From: an uncultured Oscillospiraceae bacterium
GTDB lineage: Bacteria; Bacillota; Clostridia; Oscillospirales; Acutalibacteraceae
Reading direction: 5' to 3'
Length of the DNA: 60,808 bases
NCBI GenBank assembly: GCA_900540535.1
Contig: UQGM01000009.1
Span: 1 to 60,808 of the forward strand
Shown: one piece after another, positions 34,483 through 43,879 of the stretch
Numbering within the stretch: position 1 is the first letter of the stretch
Layout: each line of letters opens with the position of its first letter
The notes under the pieces: model-generated
Told to the model about the DNA's origin: nothing
Databases searched by the model: none
Seen by the model: only the letters and a program-made list of their open reading frames with translations
Program-made: the position numbers and the translations under genes

Positions 34483-35313
34483 ATGAAAAAAATCTTTGCA
34501 CTGATAACTGTAATCTCCGCCCTTTTGGGATTAACGCTGCTATCAGCCTTTGCCACAGCACCAACCAAAAACGGAATTTATGAGGTTCCGGTTCAGCTTC
34601 GACATGCTGAAAAGGATACAGAATCAATGGGCAACAGTTACATACTTCATACTGCACTGTTGGAAGTGAAAGACGGAAATAAGTATATTACTATGGTTTC
34701 CGATTCAAAGATTATGAATCTGGAATTTTCATATTATACTGACGGCTCTGTCTCAGGGACCTCACAAGCAGCTGAAAAAATTGAAAACGTTAAAATAGGC
34801 GGCAAAACTTACTCCGTAGGTTACAGATTTCCATTAAAGGGTACAGGGCAGCTTGTAGGAGTTAAATTCAAAGCTTCAATCATGCCTATGAGTCCGTCGG
34901 CAAGAGTCTACATAGACTATAACAGCAGCGTACTCGTTTTATCATACGATGAAACAACTGTACCCGCTCCCACACAAAATCAAGACACGCCTACAACATC
35001 AAAATCAATTGAACCGGCTTCAAGTTCTTCCGCAACTACGACATCACCTTTAAACACCGAAACCAAAACTGATACTAACCAAATTGACAATACATTAGTT
35101 CAATCAGAAAATATTTCAGATACGCAAGCCTTATCAGAAAATATTTTTGAGACATCAGCTTTATCGGAATGGGAAGAGAATGAATCTACTACACATATAC
35201 AGACAGAAGAAACCAAAGGTAACACAGGACTTATTGCCGGAATAGTTGTAGCCGTTATAATTATCGCAGGTGCTGTAGCAATAATTGTAATTAAAACTCG
35301 TATAAAAAAATAA
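34483..35313 (+). CDS. NEAT-like surface protein 2
   Basis: 276 residues, same layout as the preceding gene: signal peptide (1-25), NEAT-like domain (residues ~27-150, NGIYEVPVQLRHAEKD to ARVYIDYNSS), Ser/Thr linker and C-terminal membrane helix (GLIAGIVVAVIIIAGAVAIIVI) with basic end. The second half of the domain has PMSPSARVYIDY in place of a haem-binding YxxxY. The pair likely arose by tandem duplication, but only this copy has the TTAGT operator. Confidence 0.85.
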   Translation: MKKIFALITVISALLGLTLLSAFATAPTKNGIYEVPVQLRHAEKDTESMGNSYILHTALLEVKDGNKYITMVSDSKIMNLEFSYYTDGSVSGTSQAAEKIENVKIGGKTYSVGYRFPLKGTGQLVGVKFKASIMPMSPSARVYIDYNSSVLVLSYDETTVPAPTQNQDTPTTSKSIEPASSSSATTTSPLNTETKTDTNQIDNTLVQSENISDTQALSENIFETSALSEWEENESTTHIQTEETKGNTGLIAGIVVAVIIIAGAVAIIVIKTRIKK

Positions 35314-35331
35314 AAGATACCCTCAAAGTAA

Positions 35332-35361
35332 AAGAACCGCAGTGGAATTACTGCGGTTCTT
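35332..35361. terminator. Bidirectional terminator after NEAT-like gene 2
   Basis: 12-bp stem AAGAACCGCAGT/ACTGCGGTTCTT with a 6-nt loop, between two convergent genes. Confidence 0.85.
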
Positions 35362-35406
35362 CTTCATTTGTTGCAATTTTTTCAGCTGATAGATAGAAGC
35401 TGAATT

Positions 35407-35952
35407 TTATTCTTTCATCATAAACTTAGCCCATGTTCCTTTATACTCACTAAGGTTATCACGCCAGTAGATGAGCTTATCTATATACTGGGCACATCGC
35501 TTTTCTATCGGTTCACAGCAGTTTTCAATTCCGTACTTTTTTACAATTGCAGTAAACTCATAAATCGGAAGTCCCATTGCGTGTCTTTTTGTATGAACAG
35601 TACTGCAAGCTTGACCGACCGCATGACACAAGGCTTCATCTTCCGGCAAATCCATCTCTTTTGCCATACTGTGACAATTGAGTATTGCTTTCTTTGCCAC
35701 AGGCATTTTTATCTCTCCTGCAGCCCAGCGTTTTGCTTCTTCAAGTGCCTTAATGGGGCGATCATCCAGGGGATATTTTTCAAAAAGTTCCCTTACACAG
35801 TCACCGGATAAATCAAGAGCCCAAAGGACTATCGTACGGCGGTTCTGATTTTCAAGAAGTATGGAAAGCTCCTGAAGTATGGGGCTTTCCTGAGAAAACA
35901 GTATCTGATTTTTTCTTTTTATTCTTGCATTTACGTCATCGATCCAGTCCAT
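35407..35952 (-). CDS. Imm-5-like putative immunity protein
   Basis: 181-residue helical protein resembling the Imm-5-like domain family: LWALDLSGDCVRELFEKYP, DDRPIKALEEAKRWAAGEI and a helix with ACSTVHTKRHAMG. Members are predicted immunity proteins, but many occur alone with no toxin, as here. Start has GGAGG. The biological role is therefore unproven. Confidence 0.7.
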   Translation of the reverse strand: MDWIDDVNARIKRKNQILFSQESPILQELSILLENQNRRTIVLWALDLSGDCVRELFEKYPLDDRPIKALEEAKRWAAGEIKMPVAKKAILNCHSMAKEMDLPEDEALCHAVGQACSTVHTKRHAMGLPIYEFTAIVKKYGIENCCEPIEKRCAQYIDKLIYWRDNLSEYKGTWAKFMMKE

Positions 35953-36052
35953 ATCCGAGCCTCCATAAACATCATATTAATATTCATACACGATTTTATC
36001 ACAGACTCAGGGATGTTTCCATAAATTTCAAGAAAAGCATTAAGTTTTAATC

Positions 36053-37252
36053 TTAATATTTAAAACCTTTCAGACTCATCAGTCTTTCCATTGCCTTTAC
36101 TGTATTTTCATAACTTGAAAATGCAGTTAAACGAAAATATCTGTCAGCATTTTCTCCAAAGCCTTCACCGGGAGTTCCCACTATACCAACTTTATTTAGC
36201 AAATAATCAAAGAAATCCCATGATTTCATACCATTAGGACAGCGAAGCCAGATGTACGGTGAATTTTTTCCACCGGTATACCAAATATTAAGCTCAGCAA
36301 GGGTTTTAGTGATTATTTCTGCATTTTTTCTGTAATATAAAATATTTTCCTTGATTTGCTTTCTGCCCTCTTGTGAAAAAACAGCTTGCGCTCCCCTTTG
36401 TACAATGTATGATACTCCATTAAACTTTGTTGTTTGACGGCGCAGCCACATCTTATTAATACTCATTGAATCGAAATTAAGTTCTTTTGGTACAACAGTA
36501 TATCCGCATCTTGTTCCGGTAAAACCGGCAGTTTTTGAAAGAGAGCAAAACTCAATAGCACATGTTTCAGCATTTTCTATTTCAAAGATACTGCGTGGAA
36601 GCTCATCATCTGCAATAAAAGATTCATATGCAGCATCAAATAAAATTAACGCATTATGTTCATTGGCATATTCTACCCATTGTTTTAACTGCTCTTTACT
36701 ATACACCGCTCCGGTAGGGTTGTTGGGAGAGCAAAGGTAAATTATATCAGCTTCAAGTGAATCTTCAGGAAGCGGTAAGAAGGAATTAGATTCATTTGCA
36801 TCAGAAAAAACTATTTTACGTCCATCCATCACATTGGTATCAACATAAACGGGATATACAGGAGTGGGAATACATACAACATTTTGCCGATCAAACAAAT
36901 CTAAAATATTGCCTAAATCACTTTTTGCACCGTCAGAAACAAAAATTTCATCTTCATCCAGTTCTACACCGATTTCAGCATAATAGCCTTTGATAGCTTC
37001 TCGCAAAAAGTCATATCCCTGTTCAGGTCCGTATCCATGAAAGGTTGAGGCATTACCCATTTCCTCAACAGCCTGCTTCATAGCATTAATTACTTCACTG
37101 CACAATGGCAAAGTTACGTCTCCTATACCCATTCTGATAATCTCTTTATCCGGGTGCTCCTTACTGTAAGCCGCTACACGTCGTGCAACCTCTGAAAACA
37201 AATAGCTTTCTTCTAATTGTCTGTAATTCTTGTTTGGAATCATATTTTTCAA
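36053..37252 (-). CDS. dapL: LL-diaminopimelate aminotransferase
   Basis: PLP enzyme converting tetrahydrodipicolinate directly to LL-diaminopimelate, bypassing the succinylase/acetylase steps of lysine and peptidoglycan synthesis. The 399-residue protein shows SDGAKSDLGNIL, the SPNNPTGAVYS motif, the PLP lysine in EFCSLSKTAGFTGTRCGYT and the C-terminal YFRLTAFSSYE. Its start overlaps the dapF stop by 4 bp, placing two consecutive pathway steps in one unit. Confidence 0.96.
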   Translation of the reverse strand: MKNMIPNKNYRQLEESYLFSEVARRVAAYSKEHPDKEIIRMGIGDVTLPLCSEVINAMKQAVEEMGNASTFHGYGPEQGYDFLREAIKGYYAEIGVELDEDEIFVSDGAKSDLGNILDLFDRQNVVCIPTPVYPVYVDTNVMDGRKIVFSDANESNSFLPLPEDSLEADIIYLCSPNNPTGAVYSKEQLKQWVEYANEHNALILFDAAYESFIADDELPRSIFEIENAETCAIEFCSLSKTAGFTGTRCGYTVVPKELNFDSMSINKMWLRRQTTKFNGVSYIVQRGAQAVFSQEGRKQIKENILYYRKNAEIITKTLAELNIWYTGGKNSPYIWLRCPNGMKSWDFFDYLLNKVGIVGTPGEGFGENADRYFRLTAFSSYENTVKAMERLMSLKGFKY

Positions 37253-38031
37253 ACCTCACATTCACAAATTGTCGCAGCAGGTCCAGTCATCATAACTGTG
37301 TTATCCTCAAGGATTCTGATTGTCAAATTTCCGCCGTCCAGACAAACAGTAATATCTGTGTCATAGTCGCAGAATCCCGATTTTACAGCAGCAGCCGCAC
37401 TGGCACAAGCGCCTGTTCCGCAAGCCATAGTAATACCGCTGCCTCTTTCCCATACACGCATTTTTAAAGTATTGCGATTCAATACCTGTACAAATTCAGC
37501 ATTGACACCGTTTTCAAAAAAAGGATGGTGTTCTAATTCCTTTCCCACAGTATCAAGAGGTGCCTGCTGTGCATCATCCACAAAGGATACAGCATGAGGG
37601 TTTCCCATAGAAACGGGAATAATATCCACTTTTCCGTAAACTGTCTCCAATATCACCGGATTATCTACAACGCATTTTCCCATGGATACAGTGACTTCAT
37701 TTACCTTACCATGACAAGTTTTCAGTGACAGGTATTTGTCCCCTGACTTTGTTTTTATTTTCAGATTCTTTTTATCTGTATAGCCCTTATCATAAACATA
37801 TTTTCCTACACATCTTATACCGTTTCCGCACATCATGGCTTCACTGCCGTCAGCATTGAAAATACGCATTGAAAAATCAGCTGTATCGCAAGGTTCAATG
37901 GTGATTATTCCGTCTGAACCAATGCCAAAATGTCTGTCCGAAAGCTTTTTTGACCATTCCTGAGGATTTTCTAACTTTCCGTAAAAATACAGATAATCAT
38001 TTCCCAAACCGTGCATTTTTGTAAAGTGCAT
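37249..38031 (-). CDS. dapF: Diaminopimelate epimerase
   Basis: Interconverts LL- and meso-diaminopimelate. The two catalytic cysteines are in DGSEAMMCGNGIRC and MACGTGACAS; 260 residues is normal. It precedes dapL in the same operon and has a GGAGGG site. Confidence 0.97.
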   Translation of the reverse strand: MHFTKMHGLGNDYLYFYGKLENPQEWSKKLSDRHFGIGSDGIITIEPCDTADFSMRIFNADGSEAMMCGNGIRCVGKYVYDKGYTDKKNLKIKTKSGDKYLSLKTCHGKVNEVTVSMGKCVVDNPVILETVYGKVDIIPVSMGNPHAVSFVDDAQQAPLDTVGKELEHHPFFENGVNAEFVQVLNRNTLKMRVWERGSGITMACGTGACASAAAAVKSGFCDYDTDITVCLDGGNLTIRILEDNTVMMTGPAATICECEV

Positions 38032-38170
38032 AATATAATCCCTCCTGTCCGTTAATTAAAGCCGTTTAAGTTTTTTTACTTCTTAAAATAATTTTCTAAC
38101 TATCAACACCTAAAACCATTGCAGATCAATATTTAAAGCAGTGTACCGAAATAACTTTTCAAAATATTAT

Positions 38171-39592
38171 TCACTTTGATTTCTGTGAAAGTTTTTGCTC
38201 AAATTTATCTTTTCTGACATCACTTGGAATCGGGGTAGGATAACATCCGTCAAAACAAGCACTGCAATACTGCTCGTTTCCAATCATTGTGCCAAGTTCC
38301 TTTACAGGCAAATATCCGAGACTATCCGCACCGATAATTTTTGCAATTTCATCCACTGTATGCTTACAGGCAATTAAATGTTCACGAGAATCAATATCTG
38401 TTCCGTAATAACACGGGTTTAAAAATGCCGGTGAAGATATTCTCATATGGATCTCCAAAGCACCTGCTTCTCTCAGAAGCCTTACAATACGTCCACTGGT
38501 TGTACCTCTTACAATGGAATCATCAACCAACACTATTCGTTTACCTTTTACATTATCTTCTATGGCACTAAGTTTTATCTTTACCTGATCCAAGCGGCTT
38601 GACTGACCCGGCGAAATAAAGGTTCTGCCGATATATTTGTTTTTAATAAGACCAATTGTATAGGGAATTCCCGATGCATTGCTGAATCCAAGGGCAGCAT
38701 CAAGCCCTGAATCCGGAACACCTATTACTAAATCAGCATTTGCAGGATGATGTTTTGCTAAAATCTGTCCGGCACGAAACCTTGCAGAATGAACCGATAT
38801 TCCGTCTATCACAGAATCAGGACGTGAAAAATAAATATACTCAAATGCACAAAGACATTTTTTCTTTTTGCCGCAGTGTTCTCTACGTGAAACAACATTT
38901 TTGCCGTCAAAAACCAAAATTTCTCCCGGTTCAACATCCCTGATAAGCTTTGCTCCTACAGCTTTCAAGGCAGCACTTTCCGAAGCAATTACATACATAT
39001 TATCTTCTGTCTTACCATAACACAGCGGTCTGAATCCATAGGGATCTCTAGCACAAATCAGCTTTTGCGGTGACATCAATACCAGAGAATATGCTCCGTC
39101 CAAAACATTCATTGCCTTGCTTACAGCTTCTTCTATTGAAGATGATACCAGTCTTTCTTTGGTTACAATGTAAGCGATTGTCTCAGTATCGCTGGTAGTA
39201 TGAAAAATTGCACCGGACAATTCCAGACTGTTTCTTAATTGAGCTGCATTACTCAAATTTCCATTATGAGCAATTGCCATCCTTCCCTTTTGGTGATTAA
39301 CTTCAATGGGTTGGCAGTTATTTCGATTTGTTCCTCCGGTAGTGCCATAACGAACATGTCCCACTGCAATTTTGCCTTTGGGCATAGAAGAAAGTATGCT
39401 GCTCTGAAAAACTCCATTGACTAACCCTAAGTCCTTGTGCGACACAAATACTCCGTCATCATTTACAACAATTCCGCAGCTTTCCTGTCCCCTGTGCTGA
39501 AGGGCATATAAACCATAATATACAGTGCTTGCAACATCCGATACATTTTCGGATATTATCCCAAACACTCCGCATTCTTCATGAATACTCAT
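38171..39592 (-). CDS. purF: Amidophosphoribosyltransferase PurF
   Basis: First committed purine step: glutamine plus PRPP gives phosphoribosylamine. Class II glutaminase nucleophile is Cys7 (MSIHEE precedes CGVFGI, so a short propeptide is likely removed). The PRPP loop reads IVLVDDSIVRGTTSGRIV. Cysteines in CLCAFEY and YCSACFDGCYP suggest the oxygen-labile 4Fe-4S form known from Bacillus. Overlaps pyrG by 4 bp; 473 residues. Confidence 0.97.
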   Translation of the reverse strand: MSIHEECGVFGIISENVSDVASTVYYGLYALQHRGQESCGIVVNDDGVFVSHKDLGLVNGVFQSSILSSMPKGKIAVGHVRYGTTGGTNRNNCQPIEVNHQKGRMAIAHNGNLSNAAQLRNSLELSGAIFHTTSDTETIAYIVTKERLVSSSIEEAVSKAMNVLDGAYSLVLMSPQKLICARDPYGFRPLCYGKTEDNMYVIASESAALKAVGAKLIRDVEPGEILVFDGKNVVSRREHCGKKKKCLCAFEYIYFSRPDSVIDGISVHSARFRAGQILAKHHPANADLVIGVPDSGLDAALGFSNASGIPYTIGLIKNKYIGRTFISPGQSSRLDQVKIKLSAIEDNVKGKRIVLVDDSIVRGTTSGRIVRLLREAGALEIHMRISSPAFLNPCYYGTDIDSREHLIACKHTVDEIAKIIGADSLGYLPVKELGTMIGNEQYCSACFDGCYPTPIPSDVRKDKFEQKLSQKSK

Positions 39593-41202
39593 TTTCTTCC
39601 TCCCTTTGAATAGTTCAATGCTGCACCTACAAAACCTTTAAATAAGGCATGTGGATTATTAGGTCTGCTTTTAAACTCAGGATGATACTGTACACCAACA
39701 TAGAAATCGTAATCTGACAATTCTATTGTTTCAACCAATCTTTCATCGGGAGAAAGTCCGGAAAATGTCATTCCGGCACTTTCAAGCAGACTGCGATACT
39801 TATTATTAAATTCATAGCGATGTCGATGTCTTTCACTGATTTGTGCACAGTTATAGCATCTCTCCAAAGTAGTTCCCGGTTTTACAACGCAAGGATATGC
39901 GCCCAAACGAAGTGTTCCCCCTTTATCCACTTCATCACTCTGACCAGGCATAAAATCAATTACTTTGTTTGCACATGTTTCATCAAATTCGCCTGAATTG
40001 GCATCTTTTATTCCGGCGGCATTCCGTGCAAACTCAATTACGGCAATTTGCATACCAAGACATATTCCGAAATACGGCAAATGATTTTTCCTTGCATATC
40101 CGGCTGCCAGAATCATACCCTCAATGCCTCTGTCTCCAAAACCTCCGGGAACAATAATACCGTCTAATTGAGAAAGCATTTTATCAGCAGTCTGTTCGGT
40201 AATCTGTTCAGAATCTATCCAATGAATGTTGACATATGCGTTATGATAATATCCCGCATGACGCAGTGCTTCTGCCACCGAAAGATAAGCATCATGCAAA
40301 GCGGTATATTTACCGACAAGTCCAAATTCCACCTGATATTTTCTGGAATTTATCTGTTTTACCAACTTTTCCCACTCGGACAAATCAGGTTCATTTGGCT
40401 GCAAACACAACTCTCTGCATACAACTTGTGAGAAATTTGATTTTTCCAGCATCAAAGGAGCTTCATAAAGATTTTCAATAGTTCTGTTCTCTATAACGCA
40501 ATCTTGCTTAACATTGCAGAAAAGTGATATTTTTTTAAATATGGATTCCTCAAGAGGTTCATCGCATCGAAGAACTATAATATCAGGATTTATACCCATA
40601 CCCTGAAGTTCTTTTACCGAATGCTGCGTAGGCTTTGATTTGTGTTCATTGGATCCCTTTAAAAACGGTACTAAGGTAACATGGATAAACAAACTGTTTT
40701 CTCTTCCAACCTCAAGAGAAATTTGACGTACAGCTTCGATAAACGGCTGCGATTCAATATCACCAATGGTACCTCCGATCTCGGTAATTACCACATCGGC
40801 GTCAGTTTGCTTTCCCACTCGATAAACAAACGCCTTGATTTCATCGGTAATGTGAGGTATAACCTGCACAGTTGAGCCAAGATACTCTCCTCTGCGCTCT
40901 TTGTTTAATACATTCCAGTAAACCTTTCCTGTTGTAAGGTTTGAAAACTGATTGAGATCTTCATCAATGAAGCGTTCATAATGACCCAAATCCAAATCTG
41001 TCTCTGCTCCGTCTTCTGTTACATATACCTCACCATGCTGATATGGGCTCATTGTTCCGGGATCTACATTAATATATGGATCTAATTTTTGTGCAGCAAC
41101 TTTTAAACCTCTGGATTTAAGAAGCCTTCCTAAAGATGCAGCGGTAATTCCCTTTCCAAGACCTGACACTACACCGCCTGTAACAAAAACATATTTTGTC
41201 AT
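39589..41202 (-). CDS. pyrG: CTP synthase PyrG
   Basis: Makes CTP from UTP with glutamine nitrogen. The 537-residue protein has the synthase domain (TGGVVSGLGKGITAASLG) and the class I glutaminase domain with GICLGMQ nucleophile and YHPEFKSRP end. It is translationally coupled to purF, linking purine and pyrimidine glutamine users. No classical pyrG attenuator was identified in the upstream 180 bp. Confidence 0.98.
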   Translation of the reverse strand: MTKYVFVTGGVVSGLGKGITAASLGRLLKSRGLKVAAQKLDPYINVDPGTMSPYQHGEVYVTEDGAETDLDLGHYERFIDEDLNQFSNLTTGKVYWNVLNKERRGEYLGSTVQVIPHITDEIKAFVYRVGKQTDADVVITEIGGTIGDIESQPFIEAVRQISLEVGRENSLFIHVTLVPFLKGSNEHKSKPTQHSVKELQGMGINPDIIVLRCDEPLEESIFKKISLFCNVKQDCVIENRTIENLYEAPLMLEKSNFSQVVCRELCLQPNEPDLSEWEKLVKQINSRKYQVEFGLVGKYTALHDAYLSVAEALRHAGYYHNAYVNIHWIDSEQITEQTADKMLSQLDGIIVPGGFGDRGIEGMILAAGYARKNHLPYFGICLGMQIAVIEFARNAAGIKDANSGEFDETCANKVIDFMPGQSDEVDKGGTLRLGAYPCVVKPGTTLERCYNCAQISERHRHRYEFNNKYRSLLESAGMTFSGLSPDERLVETIELSDYDFYVGVQYHPEFKSRPNNPHALFKGFVGAALNYSKGGRK

Positions 41203-41384
41203 GGTTTATTTCCCCCTTATGGCTATTATTATTTACCGCCTTCACCGCAGTCACACTATTTGTAAAAAAAGAGTAGTACAGTGACACATAGATCCATAAA
41301 ATTTTTATACTTAGTAAAATAACCAAAGGTGGTTATTCCAATATCGGTTATATAAATCCGGCAGTAAAAAACGAAAAACATATA

Positions 41385-41413
41385 ACAGACAGTCAAGTAA
41401 TTTGACTGTCTGT
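41385..41413 (-). terminator. Terminator of glnN
   Basis: 12-bp stem ACAGACAGTCAA/TTGACTGTCTGT (41385-41396 with 41402-41413), 5-nt loop, 17 bp after the glnN stop; T-run in the minus direction is weak (TTATATG). Confidence 0.75.
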
Positions 41414-41429
41414 ATTTAAATGCAAAAGC

Positions 41430-43526
41430 TTATCGGACCCCAAACAAAAGGTCGCCATATGTTGGGAACGGCCAATATTTTTTCGCCGTTAAGGTTTCAG
41501 CTTCATCACAAACCACACGCAGCTCATTCATTTTGGCAAGAAGTACATCACGGATAGCTGCAGATTCATCTATCACATTTTCATACTCTTCCATGTTGAG
41601 CAGTGCATTCTCAAGTTCATCTGTTGCAATGAAAATACGTTCAGTAAGAACAGAAAGTTTTTTCAGCAGACTACTTTCATAAACAACTGAAATTTCTTCC
41701 ATCACTGACTTTTTAAGTGAGGCAGTCTGTGCCAGATCCTTTATGTATGCTTCAACAGCAGGAGCAATTTCACATCTAGCCATATTCACCATGGTATTAG
41801 CTTCAATAAGTATTGTCTTACAGTAGTTATCCAAAGTAATTTCACAGCGTGATTTGAGTTCTGCCTCGGTGAACACCTTATGAGCTGTGAGCATATCTAC
41901 ATTTTTCTTATCGAGAAGATGAGGAATACAGTCAGCGGTAGTGCGATAATTGAGAAGTCCTCTCTTTTCGGTTGCTTCTTTAATCCATACATCGTTGTAA
42001 CCGTTTCCGTTAAATATAATGCGCTTATGATCCTTTATGGTCTTGCGAATCATTTCATGGAGTGCTGTCTCAAAATCCTCTGCTTTTTCCAAACGGTCAG
42101 CATAAATTTTAAGAGACTCTGCTACCGCAGCATTGAGCATAATGTTTGCACAGGCAATACTGTTTGAAGAACCCAGCATACGGAATTCAAATTTATTTCC
42201 TGTAAATGCAAAAGGAGAAGTTCTGTTGCGATCCGTAGTATCACGGGTAAATTTAGGAAGTACGTTTACCCCCAGCTTCATAACAGTTTTTTCAGCCGCA
42301 TTATATGGAGTATCCGTTTCAATCGCTTCAAGAATTGCATTAAGCTCATCACCGAGGAACATTGACACAACAGCCGGCGGTGCTTCATTGGCTCCCAGAC
42401 GGTGGTCATTACCTGCTGTGGCTACTGAAATACGAAGCAAATCCTGATAGTCATCAACCGCTTTAATAACAGCACATAAAAATAATAAAAACTGTGCGTT
42501 TTCATAAGGAGTTTCTCCGGGAGAAAGCAAATTTATTCCCGTATCGGTAGTAAGTGACCAGTTATTATGCTTTCCGCTTCCGTTAACCCTGGCAAATGGC
42601 TTTTCATGCAGCAAGCACACCAAACCATGACGTGCTGCAACCTTCTGCATGATTTCCATTGTCAGCTGATTATGGTCGGTTGCTATATTTGTAGTGGTGT
42701 AGATAGGTGCCAGTTCATGCTGAGCGGGAGCTACCTCATTATGTTCGGTTTTGGCAAGTATACCAAGCTTCCACAACTCCTGATTAAGATCTTCCATGTA
42801 TGCTTCTACACGTGGCTTGATAACACCGAAATAGTGGTCATCCATCTCCTGACCTTTTGGAGGCTTGGCTCCAAACAAGGTGCGGCCGGTAAACATCAAA
42901 TCCTTTCGCTTATTATACATTTCTCTATCTATCAGGAAATATTCCTGCTCAGGTCCTACTGAAGTCTTTACACATTTTACAGTGTCGTTGCCAAACAATC
43001 TGATAATTCTCAATGCCTGCTTATTAAGTGCTTCCATAGAACGAAGAAGAGGAGTTTTTTTGTCTAAAGCCTCTCCGCCGTAGGAGCAGAAAGCAGTGGG
43101 AATACACAAAGTCTTGCCTTTAATAAACGCATAAGAAGTTGGATCCCATGCAGTATATCCCCTTGCCTCAAAAGTTGCCCTAAGGCCTCCTGAGGGAAAT
43201 GAGGAAGCGTCGGGTTCTCCCTTAATCAGCTCTTTTCCGGAAAATTCCATGATCACTCCACCGTCAGGAGAGGGAGAAATAAAACTGTCGTGTTTTTCCG
43301 CAGTAATTCCGGTCAGAGGCTGAAACCAATGAGTATAATGAGTAGCACCGTTTTTAACTGCCCAATCCTTCATGGCATCGGCAACCGCATTTGCTACGCT
43401 TATATCAAGCTTTTCTCCCTGATCAATTGTCTTTTTCAGAGAATTATATACTTTTGCTGATAAAGTAGCTTTCATGACCCTGTCATCAAATACTTTGCTG
43501 CCAAAAAAATCTGTTACTGTGCTCAT
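41430..43526 (-). CDS. glnN: Type III glutamine synthetase
   Basis: GSIII-family ATP-dependent ammonia assimilation to glutamine, typical of Bacteroides, Ruminococcus and relatives. The 698-residue protein has the GSIII N-terminal domain, KHDSFISPSPDGG, VGPEQEYFLIDREMY, the nucleotide/glutamate region NEVAPAQHELAPIY, a GSGKHNNWSL motif and RNRTSPFAFTGNKFEFRMLGS. ATG at 43526 follows GGAG. It is divergent from the glutamate synthase operon, 353 bp apart. Confidence 0.97.
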   Translation of the reverse strand: MSTVTDFFGSKVFDDRVMKATLSAKVYNSLKKTIDQGEKLDISVANAVADAMKDWAVKNGATHYTHWFQPLTGITAEKHDSFISPSPDGGVIMEFSGKELIKGEPDASSFPSGGLRATFEARGYTAWDPTSYAFIKGKTLCIPTAFCSYGGEALDKKTPLLRSMEALNKQALRIIRLFGNDTVKCVKTSVGPEQEYFLIDREMYNKRKDLMFTGRTLFGAKPPKGQEMDDHYFGVIKPRVEAYMEDLNQELWKLGILAKTEHNEVAPAQHELAPIYTTTNIATDHNQLTMEIMQKVAARHGLVCLLHEKPFARVNGSGKHNNWSLTTDTGINLLSPGETPYENAQFLLFLCAVIKAVDDYQDLLRISVATAGNDHRLGANEAPPAVVSMFLGDELNAILEAIETDTPYNAAEKTVMKLGVNVLPKFTRDTTDRNRTSPFAFTGNKFEFRMLGSSNSIACANIMLNAAVAESLKIYADRLEKAEDFETALHEMIRKTIKDHKRIIFNGNGYNDVWIKEATEKRGLLNYRTTADCIPHLLDKKNVDMLTAHKVFTEAELKSRCEITLDNYCKTILIEANTMVNMARCEIAPAVEAYIKDLAQTASLKKSVMEEISVVYESSLLKKLSVLTERIFIATDELENALLNMEEYENVIDESAAIRDVLLAKMNELRVVCDEAETLTAKKYWPFPTYGDLLFGVR

Positions 43527-43546
43527 AGTGATTCTCCTTTCAGACA

Positions 43547-43598
43547 AAAGGCAAAGGCGCCTTTAATGCTAAAACACATTAAAGACGCCTTTGCCTTT
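43547..43598 (-). promoter_or_regulatory. Large hairpin in the glnN leader (attenuator-like)
   Basis: Two 22-bp arms (43577-43598 and 43547-43568) match with a single G-U wobble, 8-nt loop. The 5' arm contains GCAAAGGCGT, also found in the hairpin on the opposite side. The 3' side runs into CCTTTTGTCT, a modest U-tract, then the ribosome-binding site. It may be a terminator controlled by antitermination. Confidence 0.75.
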
Positions 43599-43682
43599 AT
43601 TTACATATTAATTTCCAAAATTAACAGTGCGTAAAGCCGTTTTAGAAGCTTTTCATTTGTCGCTCTCAACTTTACGAATTGA

Positions 43683-43711
43683 ATTCTACATCTCACAACG
43701 AGATTTGTCAA
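43683..43711 (-). promoter_or_regulatory. Sigma-A promoter of glnN
   Basis: Minus-strand TTGACA (43706-43711), 17-bp spacer, TAGAAT (43683-43688); the spacer contains ATCTC/GAGAT, a short palindrome. The leader is about 150 nt. Confidence 0.85.
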
Positions 43712-43747
43712 TATATTTTTCAAAATTTTTATTCTCTTTCACACACA

Positions 43748-43776
43748 TTGACAAAGGTGAAAATTTGATGTATACT
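43748..43776 (+). promoter_or_regulatory. Sigma-A promoter of the glutamate synthase operon
   Basis: TTGACA (43748-43753), 17-bp spacer, TATACT (43771-43776); start site near 43783. Confidence 0.85.
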
Positions 43777-43790
43777 ACCTGCAAATGAGC

Positions 43791-43855
43791 AAAGGCGTTC
43801 ATTTCAGTACAGATTTATTCTGCGCTGAAATGAACGCCTTTTTTATTTTATTTTG
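43791..43855 (+). terminator. Terminator hairpin at the very 5' end of the glutamate synthase transcript
   Basis: Perfect 17-bp stem (43791-43807 with 43825-43841), a 17-nt loop that can form an inner CAGA/TCTG hairpin, and a long T-rich tail. It begins only about 8 nt after the expected transcript start, so without readthrough only a ~70-nt RNA would be made. Confidence 0.8.
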
Positions 43856-43879
43856 ATAAGGAGAAAGGAAAGACATATT

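Noticed and set aside
43599..43682. Dual-hexaloop ANTAR target in the glnN leader
   Set aside because: Small stems can be drawn, but none gives two clear six-base loops with A at position 1 and G at position 4, so it is not claimed as a feature.
43783..43879. Glutamine riboswitch (glnA or downstream-peptide type) in the glutamate synthase leader
   Set aside because: CGTTCA is present, but the conserved GGAAGTAGG-type segment is missing and the leader is almost entirely one terminator hairpin.
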